Source: Streptomyces sp. Ru62 (lineage in GTDB: Bacteria; Actinomycetota; Actinomycetes; Streptomycetales; Streptomycetaceae). From it: a stretch of 64,000 bases of DNA. Shown one piece after another: positions 17,734 through 25,487 of this stretch. Each line of letters begins with the position of its first letter. The stretch's first letter is position 1. The position numbers and the translations under genes were made by a program. A model generated the notes under the pieces. That model was not told where the DNA came from and did no database searches. It was given only the letters and a program-made list of their open reading frames with translations. The DNA is taken from assembly GCF_002920615.1 (NCBI RefSeq), contig NZ_PQSU01000025.1:62001-126000 (forward strand). The letters run 5' to 3'.

Positions 17734-17931
17734 GTGATCACCCCCACCTCGTGGAAGAAGTCGTCCTTCTCCGGCGGAGGTGAGGGCAACGACTGCGTCG
17801 AAGTCGCCGACATGGACACCCACATATCCATCCGCGACTCCAAATCCCCCACCCGAGCCACCCTCACCTTCCCCGCCCCCGCCTTCACCGCCTTCATCGA
17901 AGCCCTGAAGGCGTCCCCCTCCGCGGACTGA
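17734..17931 (+). CDS. DUF397 small protein
   Basis: A 65-residue protein with all DUF397 marks: SWKKSSFSGG, NDCVEVAD, the IRDSKSP turn and a C-terminal FTAFIEALK helix. It starts with GTG seven bases after the HTH-DUF5753 stop. DUF397 proteins act with the neighbouring HTH protein, probably as modulators or toxin/antitoxin-like antagonists. Its composition and length are normal for the family. Confidence 0.92.
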   Translation: MITPTSWKKSSFSGGGEGNDCVEVADMDTHISIRDSKSPTRATLTFPAPAFTAFIEALKASPSAD

Positions 17932-18120
17932 GCGGCACCTCGGCATCGCCCCGCCGTTTCCGGTCGTTCCCTCCAAGTGCACTTGACCTGATCATGCCAA
18001 CACCGCACCATGAGCGCCAACCCGCACAGCGAACTCACAGGAAGCCCGACCCAGGGCCCCGAAGGTTCGCATCCGCACGTCGCACGGGAACACCCCACCT
18101 CCACCCCACAAGGAGAGTTC

Positions 18121-19464
18121 ATGCGACTTCGCATCCGCGGCTCCGGCGCGCGCGGCGGCAGACGTACCGCCGCTCTCGGTGCACTGCTGGCCCTCGCGCT
18201 CGCCGCCCCGGTCTCGACCGGCGTCGACCATGCCACCGCCGACAGTGTCCGCAAGCTCGAATCGGCCGACGACGGCGTTCGGCAGTACGAGATCCACCAG
18301 AGCACGACACCCGTGACGCGTACGGCCATCCAGGCGACCGGTGTCACCGTCGACGAGGCGGACGAAGAGACGGTCGTCGTGTCCGGGCGGGCCGAGCAGA
18401 TCCGGCGGCTTCGGCAACTCGGTTACGAGGTCCAGCCCTTGGGCGCGGTGCCGCAGCGGTCCGGGGCGCGGCTCTACGACTTTCCCAGCGCCGACTCGAA
18501 GTACCACAACTACGCCGAGATGAACGCCGAGATCGATCAGCGGCTCGCCGCCTACCCGGGCATCATGAGCAAACGGGTGATCGGGAAGTCGTACCAGGGG
18601 CGGGACATCGTCGCCATCAAGGTCAGCGACAACGTCGGTACCGACGAGGACGAGCCCGAGGTGCTGTTCACCGCGCATCAGCACGCGCGGGAGCACCTGA
18701 CCGTGGAGATGGCGCTCTACCTGCTGCGCGAACTCGGCGCGGGGTACGGACCGGACTCCCGGATCACCGACATCGTCAACAGCCGGGAGATCTGGATCGT
18801 CCCGGATCTGAATCCGGACGGGGGCGAGTACGACATCGCCAGCGGGTCGTACCGGTCGTGGCGGAAGAACCGGCAGCCCAACTCCGGCTCCTCGTACGTC
18901 GGTACGGACCTCAACCGGAACTGGAACTACAAGTGGGGCTGCTGCGGCGGGTCGTCAGGGTCGACGTCCTCCGAGACCTACCGCGGGTCCGCCGCAGAGT
19001 CCGCGCCCGAGGTGAAGGTCGTATCCGACTTCGTGCGCGGCCGGGTCGTCGGCGGCAAGCAGCAGATCAAGGCCGGCATCGACTTCCACACCTACAGCGA
19101 GCTGGTGCTGTGGCCGTTCGGGTGGACGTACAACGACACCGCCACCGGGATGACCGCGGACGACGCCGCCGCCTTCAAGGCCGTGGGGCGGAAGATGGCC
19201 GCCAGCAACGGGTACACCGCGGAGCAGTCCAGCGACTTGTACATCACCGACGGGTCCATCGACGACTACCTCTGGGGCGTGCACAAGATCTTCGACTACA
19301 CCTTCGAGATGTATCCGACGTCCAGTTCCGGAGGGGGGTTCTACCCGCCCGACGAGGTCATCGAGCGGGAGACCTCCCGGAACAAGGACGCCGTGTTGCA
19401 GCTGCTGGAGAACGCCGACTGCATGTACCGGTCGATCGGCAAGGCCGCCCAGTACTGCGGTTAG
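18121..19464 (+). CDS. Secreted M14 zinc carboxypeptidase
   Basis: A 447-residue extracellular metallocarboxypeptidase that removes C-terminal residues from peptides. The ATG at 18121 has AGGAGAG seven bases upstream. Residues 1-41 are a signal peptide with twin basic pairs and an Ala/Leu core. Residues 42-115 are a propeptide (VVVSGRAEQIRRLRQLGYEV is the usual propeptide end). The catalytic domain (~125-447) has HAREH with zinc ligands H188 and E191, DLNPDGGEYD, RKNRQPN, TDLNRNW and the general-base region DYTFEMYPTSS. The cysteine-rich KWGCCGGSSG loop is like that of carboxypeptidase T/SG enzymes. It ends one base before the convergent gene. Confidence 0.92.
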   Translation: MRLRIRGSGARGGRRTAALGALLALALAAPVSTGVDHATADSVRKLESADDGVRQYEIHQSTTPVTRTAIQATGVTVDEADEETVVVSGRAEQIRRLRQLGYEVQPLGAVPQRSGARLYDFPSADSKYHNYAEMNAEIDQRLAAYPGIMSKRVIGKSYQGRDIVAIKVSDNVGTDEDEPEVLFTAHQHAREHLTVEMALYLLRELGAGYGPDSRITDIVNSREIWIVPDLNPDGGEYDIASGSYRSWRKNRQPNSGSSYVGTDLNRNWNYKWGCCGGSSGSTSSETYRGSAAESAPEVKVVSDFVRGRVVGGKQQIKAGIDFHTYSELVLWPFGWTYNDTATGMTADDAAAFKAVGRKMAASNGYTAEQSSDLYITDGSIDDYLWGVHKIFDYTFEMYPTSSSGGGFYPPDEVIERETSRNKDAVLQLLENADCMYRSIGKAAQYCG

Positions 19465-19465
19465 G

Positions 19466-20119
19466 TCACGCCTCCTCGAAGTAGGCGTCGAGCACCGCGT
19501 CGAGCTGCTCGTCCCACTCCTTGAAGCGCGCCCTGGCCGCCGCCTCGATCTCGATCGGGTACCAGCGGCGGTCAGGGGTGTGCACAGTGATCGTGTAGCG
19601 CTTGCCGAAGCGGGGCGACTCCGTCTCCACGGCCGCGATCTCGTCCCAGCGGAACTCGCAGGCCTCCTCGTCCAGGCTGAGGCGGACGCCCTTGTGGTCG
19701 GCCACTATCCGCGCCCGGCGGTCGGACGCCTCGAAGACCGGGCCGTCGGCCTTGTCCTCGGTGTCCGCGTCGGTGACGGTCCCGGCGTCCGCCCCGCCGG
19801 CGTCCACCCGTTCAGAGGACGCCGGTTCGGAGGACACTGGTTCGGAGGACCGCGGCTGTGCCGAGTCCCCTACCGGTGCGGTCCCCAACGCCGGCTCCGG
19901 TGACTTCGTCACCTCGTCCGTCGGCGTCGGACCCGTGATCCCCGGGACGAAGGCCGGGTCGAAACCGGCGCCCATCACGGGCTCGGCCTTCACCAGGTCG
20001 ACCTTCACAGGTGCGGCCTTCAACGGCCCGGCCTTCAAAGGCTCCGCCTTCGACGGCGCTGCCTTCGACGGCTCCGCGGCCTCGGTCGGCTCGTTGCTCG
20101 ATCCTATGCGCTGCTCCAC
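19466..20119 (-). CDS. Repeat-rich protein with C-terminal PH-like domain
   Basis: A 217-residue protein. I choose the GTG at 20119 (VEQRIGSSNEP) because the frame upstream is Trp/Arg/Cys-rich junk. Residues 15-45 are five-residue Lys-Ala-x-Pro repeats (KAAPSKAEPLKAGPLKAAP). Residues 85-110 are SSEP repeats. Residues 140-217 form a compact domain (GVRLSLDEEACEFRWDEIAAVE, then WYPIEIEAAARARFKEWDEQL) like a bacterial PH domain. No membrane segment is visible. The low-complexity middle could reach across a surface or tether partners. The function is unknown. Confidence 0.75.
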   Translation of the reverse strand: MEQRIGSSNEPTEAAEPSKAAPSKAEPLKAGPLKAAPVKVDLVKAEPVMGAGFDPAFVPGITGPTPTDEVTKSPEPALGTAPVGDSAQPRSSEPVSSEPASSERVDAGGADAGTVTDADTEDKADGPVFEASDRRARIVADHKGVRLSLDEEACEFRWDEIAAVETESPRFGKRYTITVHTPDRRWYPIEIEAAARARFKEWDEQLDAVLDAYFEEA

Positions 20120-20156
20120 GGCGGCAGTATGGACGACTTCCCTGTGCCGGAACCAG

Positions 20157-21635
20157 TCAGCCCACGAACACGCTGACCACCGCCGCCACCACGAACCCCG
20201 CCAGTGACAGCACCGATTCCAGGACCGTCCAGGTCCGCAGCGTGTCCCGTTCACTGATGCCGAAGTACTTGGCCACCATCCAGAATCCGCCGTCGTTGAC
20301 GTGCGAGGCGAAGATGGAACCCGCCGAGATGGCCATGATGACGAGGGCGGTGAAGGCCTGCGAGTGGTGGCCCTCGGAGAGCAGGGGCGCCACGATGCCC
20401 GCCGTCGTCACGATCGCGACCGTCGCCGAGCCCTGGGCGACCCGCAGGACCACCGAGATCAGGTAGGACAGGACGATCACGGGCAGGCCCACGTCGTGGA
20501 ACGTGTCCGACAGCGCCTGCGCCACGCCGCTCGCCTTCAGCACGGCACCGAAGACGCCACCGGCGCCGACGACCAGCAGGATGTTGCCGATGGGCTTCAG
20601 GGACGCCGTCGACACCGTCTCCAGGGACTTGCGGGACCAGCCGCGGCGGATGCCGAGCAGGTAGTAGGCGAGGAGGAGGGCGATCGTCAGGGCGACGAAG
20701 GGGTGGCCGAAGAACTCGACGACCGAGCGGCCGGTGGAGGGATCGAGGGCGATCGAGGAGAAGGTGGCGGCGAGAATCAGGATCAGCGGCGTACCGATGA
20801 TGGCGAGGACCGTGCCCAGCGGCACCGGCTCCTCGCGCGGCTCGACACCCGAGGCGCGCTGCTCCTGGAGGACGGCCTGCTTGGCGTCCGCCGCCGCCTC
20901 CACCATGTCCTGCGGTACGGCGACGAAGATGCGGCGGCCGATCCACGCGGAGTACGCCCAGGCGGCCAGCACGGCGGGGATGCCGCAGACCACGCCCATG
21001 AGGATGACCCAGCCGAGGTCGACGTGGAGCAGTCCGGCGGCGGCCACGGGGCCCGGGTGCGGGGGCAGGAAGGCGTGGGTCATCGACAGGCCGGCCAGCA
21101 GGGGCAGGCAGTACAGGAGGATGGACCTGCCGCTTCGCTTGGCGGCGGCGTAGACGATCGGCGCCAGGACGAAGATGCCGACGTCGAAGAAGACCGGGAT
21201 GCCGAAGATCAGGCCGGTCAGGCCCATCGCGAGGGGGGCCCGGCGCTCGCCGAACAGGGCGAGCAGGCGCGAGGCCAGTACCTCCGCGCCCCCGCTGACC
21301 TCCAGGACGGCGCCGAGCATGGTGCCGAGGCCGATGATGATCGCGACGTGGCCGAGGATGCCGCCCATGCCGGATTCGATGGTGGACACCGCGTCCGAGC
21401 GCTGGACCGTGCCGAAGAGTTCGGTGACCGACAGGCCGGCGAGCAGGCCGACGGCTATGGAGACGGCGAGCAGGGCGACGAACGGCTGGAGTCTGACCTT
21501 GATGATCAGGAAGAGGAGCAGGGCGATGCCCACGGCGGCGACCGTGAGCAGTCCGGCCGTGCCGTCGACGAGGAGGAGCAGGCCTCCGGTGTGGGGTGGT
21601 GCGGCGGGAGCGGGGGCGGCGAGCGGATAGGACAT
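20157..21635 (-). CDS. gntP: GntP-family gluconate/aldonate:H+ symporter
   Basis: A 492-residue integral membrane protein with about 12-14 hydrophobic segments. GntP motifs are visible: GMGGILGHVAIIIGLGTMLGA, FGIPVFFDVGIF, HAFLPPHPGP and SHVNDGGFWMVAKYFG. The family imports gluconate or related sugar acids, and some members take D-serine, which matters given the D-amino-acid genes across the divergent promoter. It lies downstream of ridA in the minus-strand operon, with a gap of 116 bases that may hold its own promoter. The ATG at 21635 is preceded by AGAGGA. Confidence 0.92.
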   Translation of the reverse strand: MSYPLAAPAPAAPPHTGGLLLLVDGTAGLLTVAAVGIALLLFLIIKVRLQPFVALLAVSIAVGLLAGLSVTELFGTVQRSDAVSTIESGMGGILGHVAIIIGLGTMLGAVLEVSGGAEVLASRLLALFGERRAPLAMGLTGLIFGIPVFFDVGIFVLAPIVYAAAKRSGRSILLYCLPLLAGLSMTHAFLPPHPGPVAAAGLLHVDLGWVILMGVVCGIPAVLAAWAYSAWIGRRIFVAVPQDMVEAAADAKQAVLQEQRASGVEPREEPVPLGTVLAIIGTPLILILAATFSSIALDPSTGRSVVEFFGHPFVALTIALLLAYYLLGIRRGWSRKSLETVSTASLKPIGNILLVVGAGGVFGAVLKASGVAQALSDTFHDVGLPVIVLSYLISVVLRVAQGSATVAIVTTAGIVAPLLSEGHHSQAFTALVIMAISAGSIFASHVNDGGFWMVAKYFGISERDTLRTWTVLESVLSLAGFVVAAVVSVFVG

Positions 21636-21751
21636 AAGGGGGTCCTCTACGTAAATGCATACTGCTTTCGGGCAGGGGGGAGCGCGGCACGGCGCCCCGT
21701 GAGGTGCCGTGCCGTACCGGACGTGCGGGAGGTGCGAGGGGTGAGGGGACG

Positions 21752-22162
21752 TCAGCCGAGGACGGCGAGGGCGTCGATCTCGATGAGGAGGCCGGCCGGC
21801 AGACCGACATAGACCGTCGTGCGGGCGGCGGGCGGCTGGGTGAGGCCCTGCTCCTCGAAGTAGGCGTTGTAGATCTCGTTCATCTCGGCGAAGTGGTCGA
21901 CGTCCGTGAGGTAGACGCGGATCATCATCACGTCGTCCCAGTCGGCGCCGCCCTCCTCCAAAATCGCCTTGACGTTGGCGAGGGTCTGGAGGGTCTGCAC
22001 GCGCAAGGTGGGGCCGGCGGGCGTGGGGGGCTTGCCCTCCTCGGCGGGCAGGAAGCCGACCTGCCCGGCGACCTGGAGGATGTTGCCCTTGCGCACGCCG
22101 TGCGAGAACTTGGCGGGCGGGGTGGTGTGGGTCTTCGGGGTGAGGGCGATCTTGTCGGTCAT
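21752..22162 (-). CDS. RidA/YjgF family enamine/imine deaminase
   Basis: A 136-residue RidA-family protein. It has the usual GNILQVAGQVGFLPAE, TLQTLANVKAILEEGG, VYLTDVDHFAEMNEIYNAYF and a late RTTVYVGLPAGLLIEIDALA, with the conserved arginine of the active site. RidA hydrolyses 2-aminoacrylate and related enamines made by PLP-dependent serine/threonine dehydratases. Its presence next to a D-serine-dehydratase-like gene is therefore functionally sensible. Its ATG overlaps the IclR stop by four bases (ATGA). Confidence 0.9.
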   Translation of the reverse strand: MTDKIALTPKTHTTPPAKFSHGVRKGNILQVAGQVGFLPAEEGKPPTPAGPTLRVQTLQTLANVKAILEEGGADWDDVMMIRVYLTDVDHFAEMNEIYNAYFEEQGLTQPPAARTTVYVGLPAGLLIEIDALAVLG

Positions 22163-22923
22163 GCGGTGCGGTCCTTCACTGGGGTGCGTCCGGAGTACTC
22201 GCCGCTGATCGCGTCCGCCGTACGGCGCACCAGCGGGAGCAGGGTGAGGAGTTCGTCGGCGGTGACGACCACGTTCGGCGCGGACACCGACATGGCGGCG
22301 ACCACCCGGCCGTCCGCGCCGCGGATGGGGGCGGCGACGCAGTTGATGGACTCCTCGTGGCCACCGAGGTCGGTGGCCCAGCCCTGTTCGCGCACCGTGG
22401 CCAGCTCCTTCAGGAATGCCTCGGCGTGGGGGGTCGAACGGGCCGTGTACAGGGGGTAGTCGAGCTGCTGGGCGAGGGCGCGGCGCTCGGGTTCGGGCAG
22501 GTCGGCGAGGAGCAGCTTGGCCACGGCGGCGACGGTGATGGCGACGGGCTTGCCGATCCGCGAGTACATCCGGACCGGGTAACGGCTGTCGACCTTGTCG
22601 ATGTACAGCACCTCGTTCTCCTCGTAGACGGCGAGGTGGACGGTGTGACCGCACTGTTCGTTCAGCCGTACGAGGTGGGGGTGGGCGATCTCGCGGATGT
22701 CGAGGTTCTCCATCGCCTCCTGCGCGAGGGCGAAGAGGCGGGCGCCGAGGCGGTAGCGCTGGTCGGACTGGCGGTAGACCAGGCCGTGTTCGTGCAGCGT
22801 GCGCAGGAGGCGCAGGGCCGTGGACTTGTGCACGCCGAGGCGGTCGGCGACCTGGCCGAGGTCGGCGGGGCCCTCGGCGAGCAGCGGCAGGATGCTCAAC
22901 GCGCGGTCGACGGTCTGACTCAT
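22159..22923 (-). CDS. IclR-family regulator of the sugar-acid/D-amino-acid genes
   Basis: A 254-residue IclR-type regulator: winged HTH at 1-65 (LGQVADRLGVHKSTALRLLRTL) and an effector-binding domain (80-245) with the family marks GHEESINCVAAPIRG and AAMSVSAPN. It is co-transcribed between the kinase and ridA, with four-base overlaps on both sides. The most likely target is the divergent region 24036-24206, where a perfect GTTGCA-N5-TGCAAC palindrome lies. Effector unknown; a keto-deoxy sugar acid or a D-amino-acid product is plausible. Confidence 0.9.
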   Translation of the reverse strand: MSQTVDRALSILPLLAEGPADLGQVADRLGVHKSTALRLLRTLHEHGLVYRQSDQRYRLGARLFALAQEAMENLDIREIAHPHLVRLNEQCGHTVHLAVYEENEVLYIDKVDSRYPVRMYSRIGKPVAITVAAVAKLLLADLPEPERRALAQQLDYPLYTARSTPHAEAFLKELATVREQGWATDLGGHEESINCVAAPIRGADGRVVAAMSVSAPNVVVTADELLTLLPLVRRTADAISGEYSGRTPVKDRTA

Positions 22924-24035
22924 GGAATGTTCGCCTCCTCCTCGGCCTGCTCGGCTTGCGTCCAGCCGGGGCCGAGTCGAAGTCTCCCCCATGCGCCGTC
23001 GTCCAGGGCGGCGAGGCGGTCGGCGAGGCAGCGGGCGGGGGGTGCGGCCAGGTCGCCGGGGGTGGTGAGGGCGGCGGCGGCGAAGAGGTGGCCGTGCCGG
23101 AGCCGGTCCCTGACGGTCAGCCCCCGCAGGGTCGCCGAGAGGAAACCGGCCGCGAAGGCGTCTCCCGCGCCGGTGGTCGCCACGACGGCTGTGCACAGGG
23201 CGGGCACGAAGACGGGCGGGGTGGCACCGGGCCGGGAGTCGGCCACGCGGTCCGGCGCCGACGGGGCACCGCCCTTCTCCGGGACGTCCGCCGACCGCGC
23301 GGCACGACCGACCGCGGGGAGCGGACGCGCGAAGGCCGTCGCACCCTGCGCCCCTTGCTTCACCACCAGCACCGCCGGCTCCGGCAGCACCCTCCGGATC
23401 GCCTCGGGGCCGCCCGTGACGTCCCATGCCTGCTCCGCCTCGTCGGCGCCGACGAACACGATGTCCGCGCGCCGTGCCAGGTCCAGCAGGAGCTGGGCGC
23501 CCTCGCCGTCCCGCCACAGTCCCGGCCGGTGGTTCACGTCGAAGGACACCAGAGGGCGCCCGGGGACGGGGGCCGTCAGGGTGTGCAGCAGCTCCCGGCA
23601 CTCCTCCGACAGCGCGGCCGTGATGCCGGTCAGGTGCAGGACGCGGGCCGACCGGGCCGCCGCGAGGTCCACGTTGGTCACGGACATCGCCGACGCCGCC
23701 GAGCCCGCCCGGTAGTACGCCACCTCGTGCGCGCCCGTCCCCCGGTCCCCGGCGGTGCGGAAGTAGACGCCCGTGGGCCGGGCGGGGTCCCGGTGCACGG
23801 CGGTGACGTCGACTCCGTACCCGGCGATCCGCTCCAGCAGGTGGTCGCCGAAGCCGTCCGCGCCGACGCGGCTGACCCAGCGTGCCGTGTGCCCGAACGC
23901 GGCCAGGGCGCAGGCGACGTTGGACTCGGCGCCGCCGATGGCCCGGTCGAAGGAGGGGACGTCGGCGAGGCGGCCGGGGCGGCTGGGCAGGAAGGTGACC
24001 ATGGACTCACCTAGCGCCACCACGTCCACGTCCAT
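22920..24035 (-). CDS. PfkB-family sugar kinase (2-keto-3-deoxygluconate kinase-like)
   Basis: A 371-residue ribokinase-fold enzyme. It has GGAESNVACALAAFG near residue 33 (PfkB signature 1) and TTGAGDAFAAGFLSA (signature 2, with the catalytic Asp). GESMVTFLPSRPG at the N-terminus matches keto-deoxygluconate kinases. A proline/alanine-rich insert (~residues 245-275) is longer than usual. The ATG at 24035 starts the minus-strand operon, and the stop overlaps the IclR start (ATGA). The substrate is uncertain, but pairing with GntP suggests a sugar-acid route. Confidence 0.85.
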   Translation of the reverse strand: MDVDVVALGESMVTFLPSRPGRLADVPSFDRAIGGAESNVACALAAFGHTARWVSRVGADGFGDHLLERIAGYGVDVTAVHRDPARPTGVYFRTAGDRGTGAHEVAYYRAGSAASAMSVTNVDLAAARSARVLHLTGITAALSEECRELLHTLTAPVPGRPLVSFDVNHRPGLWRDGEGAQLLLDLARRADIVFVGADEAEQAWDVTGGPEAIRRVLPEPAVLVVKQGAQGATAFARPLPAVGRAARSADVPEKGGAPSAPDRVADSRPGATPPVFVPALCTAVVATTGAGDAFAAGFLSATLRGLTVRDRLRHGHLFAAAALTTPGDLAAPPARCLADRLAALDDGAWGRLRLGPGWTQAEQAEEEANIP

Positions 24036-24118
24036 GACATTCCGCGGGTGCGCAACGGCCGAGGCGTAAGCAGCGTCGTTGATGATGACTCCTGTCGATC
24101 GCCAGGCCGGCGGATCCG

Positions 24119-24148
24119 TTGACCCGGTGTTCGGCGAGATGCTAGACA
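24119..24148 (+). promoter_or_regulatory. Putative promoter of the D-amino-acid operon
   Basis: TTGACC (24119-24124), an 18-base spacer and TAGACA (24143-24148) read toward the gene at 24207. The match is moderate. Transcription would start about 50 bases before the ATG and run through the palindrome at 24174-24190. Confidence 0.4.
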
Positions 24149-24173
24149 CCTGTAAGCAATACACGCAATGGTC

Positions 24174-24190
24174 GTTGCAGATAATGCAAC
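24174..24190. promoter_or_regulatory. Perfect palindrome, likely IclR operator
   Basis: GTTGCA-GATAA-TGCAAC is a perfect 6-5-6 inverted repeat between the divergent kinase and dehydratase-like genes, 17 bases before the latter's start. Its size fits an IclR-family half-site pair, and the only local regulator is the IclR protein of the minus operon. Binding is inferred. Confidence 0.6.
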
Positions 24191-24206
24191 GCCTGAGAGG
24201 GGCTCC

Positions 24207-25478
24207 ATGGGCACCGAAGCGCTCACCCGCCTTGCCGAGGAACGTGTCGACCACCGCTTCAAGGGCCTCCCCCCGGACGCCGACGGCCTGACCGTCGCCG
24301 AGCTGGCCGCCCAGCGCCGCAACCTCTTCCGGGACGGCGACGGCTTCACCACCCCCGTCCTCGCGCTGTCCGCCGAGCGCCTGGAGCACAACCTCGCGCT
24401 GATGGAGACGTACACCGCCCGGCACGGTCTGGCCTTCGCCCCGCACGGCAAGACCTCCATGGCCCCGCAGCTCTTCCAGCGCCAGATCGAGCACGGCGCC
24501 TGGGGGATCACGCTCGCGGTGCCGCACCAGGTGCGGGTGGCCCGCGCGTTCGGCGTCCAGCGGGTCTTCCTCGCCAACGAGCTGGTGGACGCCCCCGCCC
24601 TGCGCTGGATCGCCGGTGAGCTGGCCGCCAACCCGGACTTCCGGTTCGTCTGCTACGTCGACTCCGTGCGCGCGGTGGAACTGATGGACGCGGCCCTCGC
24701 GGGCACGGCCCGCCCGGTGGACGTCGTGATCGAGCTGGGCGCGGGCGAGGGGGCCCGGACGGGCGTGCGGACGGAGGCGGAGTGCGCGGCCGTCGCCGCG
24801 GCCGTAGCCGCCGTGCCGACCCTGCGCCTGGTCGGCGTGGCGGGCTACGAGGGCGAGGTGCCGCGGGCCGATCCGGAGCGCGTGCGGGCGTATCTGCTGC
24901 GGCTGGTGGCGCTGGCCGCCGAGCTCGACAAGGACGGGCGGTTCGGCGAGGCCGAGGAGATCGTGGTGAGCGCGGGCGGCAGCGCCTGGTTCGACGCGGT
25001 CGCCGACGTCTTCGCCGGGATTCCCGGACTGTCGAAGCCCGTACTGAAGTTGCTGCGCTCGGGCGCGTACGTCTCGCACGACGACGGGCACTACCGCAGG
25101 CTCACCCCGTTCGGCCGGGTGCCCGAGGAGGGCGCCCTGGAGCCCGCCTTCCGGCTGTGGGCGCAGGTCGTCTCCCGGCCGACCCCCGAGCAGGCCTTCG
25201 CCAACGCGGGCAAGCGCGACGCGGCCTACGACCTGGACCTGCCCGCCGCCCAGGTGGTACGCCGGAACGGCGAGGAGCGCCCGGCCACCGGCATCACCGT
25301 GACCGGGCTCTCCGACCAGCACGCCTGGCTGCGCACGGACCCGGAGGCGGACCTGGCGGTCGGTGACTGGATCGGCTTCGGTCTGTCCCACCCGTGCACG
25401 TCATTCGACAAGTGGCAGCTGATCCCGGTGGCCGAGGCGGACGGCACGGTCGTCGACTACATCCGTACGTTCTTCTAG
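24207..25478 (+). CDS. D-serine dehydratase/D-threonine aldolase-like PLP enzyme
   Basis: A 423-residue fold-type III PLP enzyme (alanine-racemase-like barrel). APHGKTSMAPQLFQRQ holds the probable PLP lysine. VVSAGGSAWFD contacts the phosphate, and near the C-terminus SHPCTSFDKW carries the His-x-Cys metal site of eukaryotic-type D-serine dehydratases. Such enzymes convert D-serine or D-threonine-like substrates to ammonia plus an oxoacid. The ATG at 24207 follows GAGAGGGG. The D-aminoacylase gene follows after nine bases, so the two should act in sequence on N-acyl-D-amino acids. Substrate not certain. Confidence 0.85.
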   Translation: MGTEALTRLAEERVDHRFKGLPPDADGLTVAELAAQRRNLFRDGDGFTTPVLALSAERLEHNLALMETYTARHGLAFAPHGKTSMAPQLFQRQIEHGAWGITLAVPHQVRVARAFGVQRVFLANELVDAPALRWIAGELAANPDFRFVCYVDSVRAVELMDAALAGTARPVDVVIELGAGEGARTGVRTEAECAAVAAAVAAVPTLRLVGVAGYEGEVPRADPERVRAYLLRLVALAAELDKDGRFGEAEEIVVSAGGSAWFDAVADVFAGIPGLSKPVLKLLRSGAYVSHDDGHYRRLTPFGRVPEEGALEPAFRLWAQVVSRPTPEQAFANAGKRDAAYDLDLPAAQVVRRNGEERPATGITVTGLSDQHAWLRTDPEADLAVGDWIGFGLSHPCTSFDKWQLIPVAEADGTVVDYIRTFF

Positions 25479-25487
25479 GAGGCCCCC

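Noticed and set aside
8172..17931. An integrative element with attachment sites
   Set aside because: No integrase, transposase, tRNA or terminal repeats seen at the borders.
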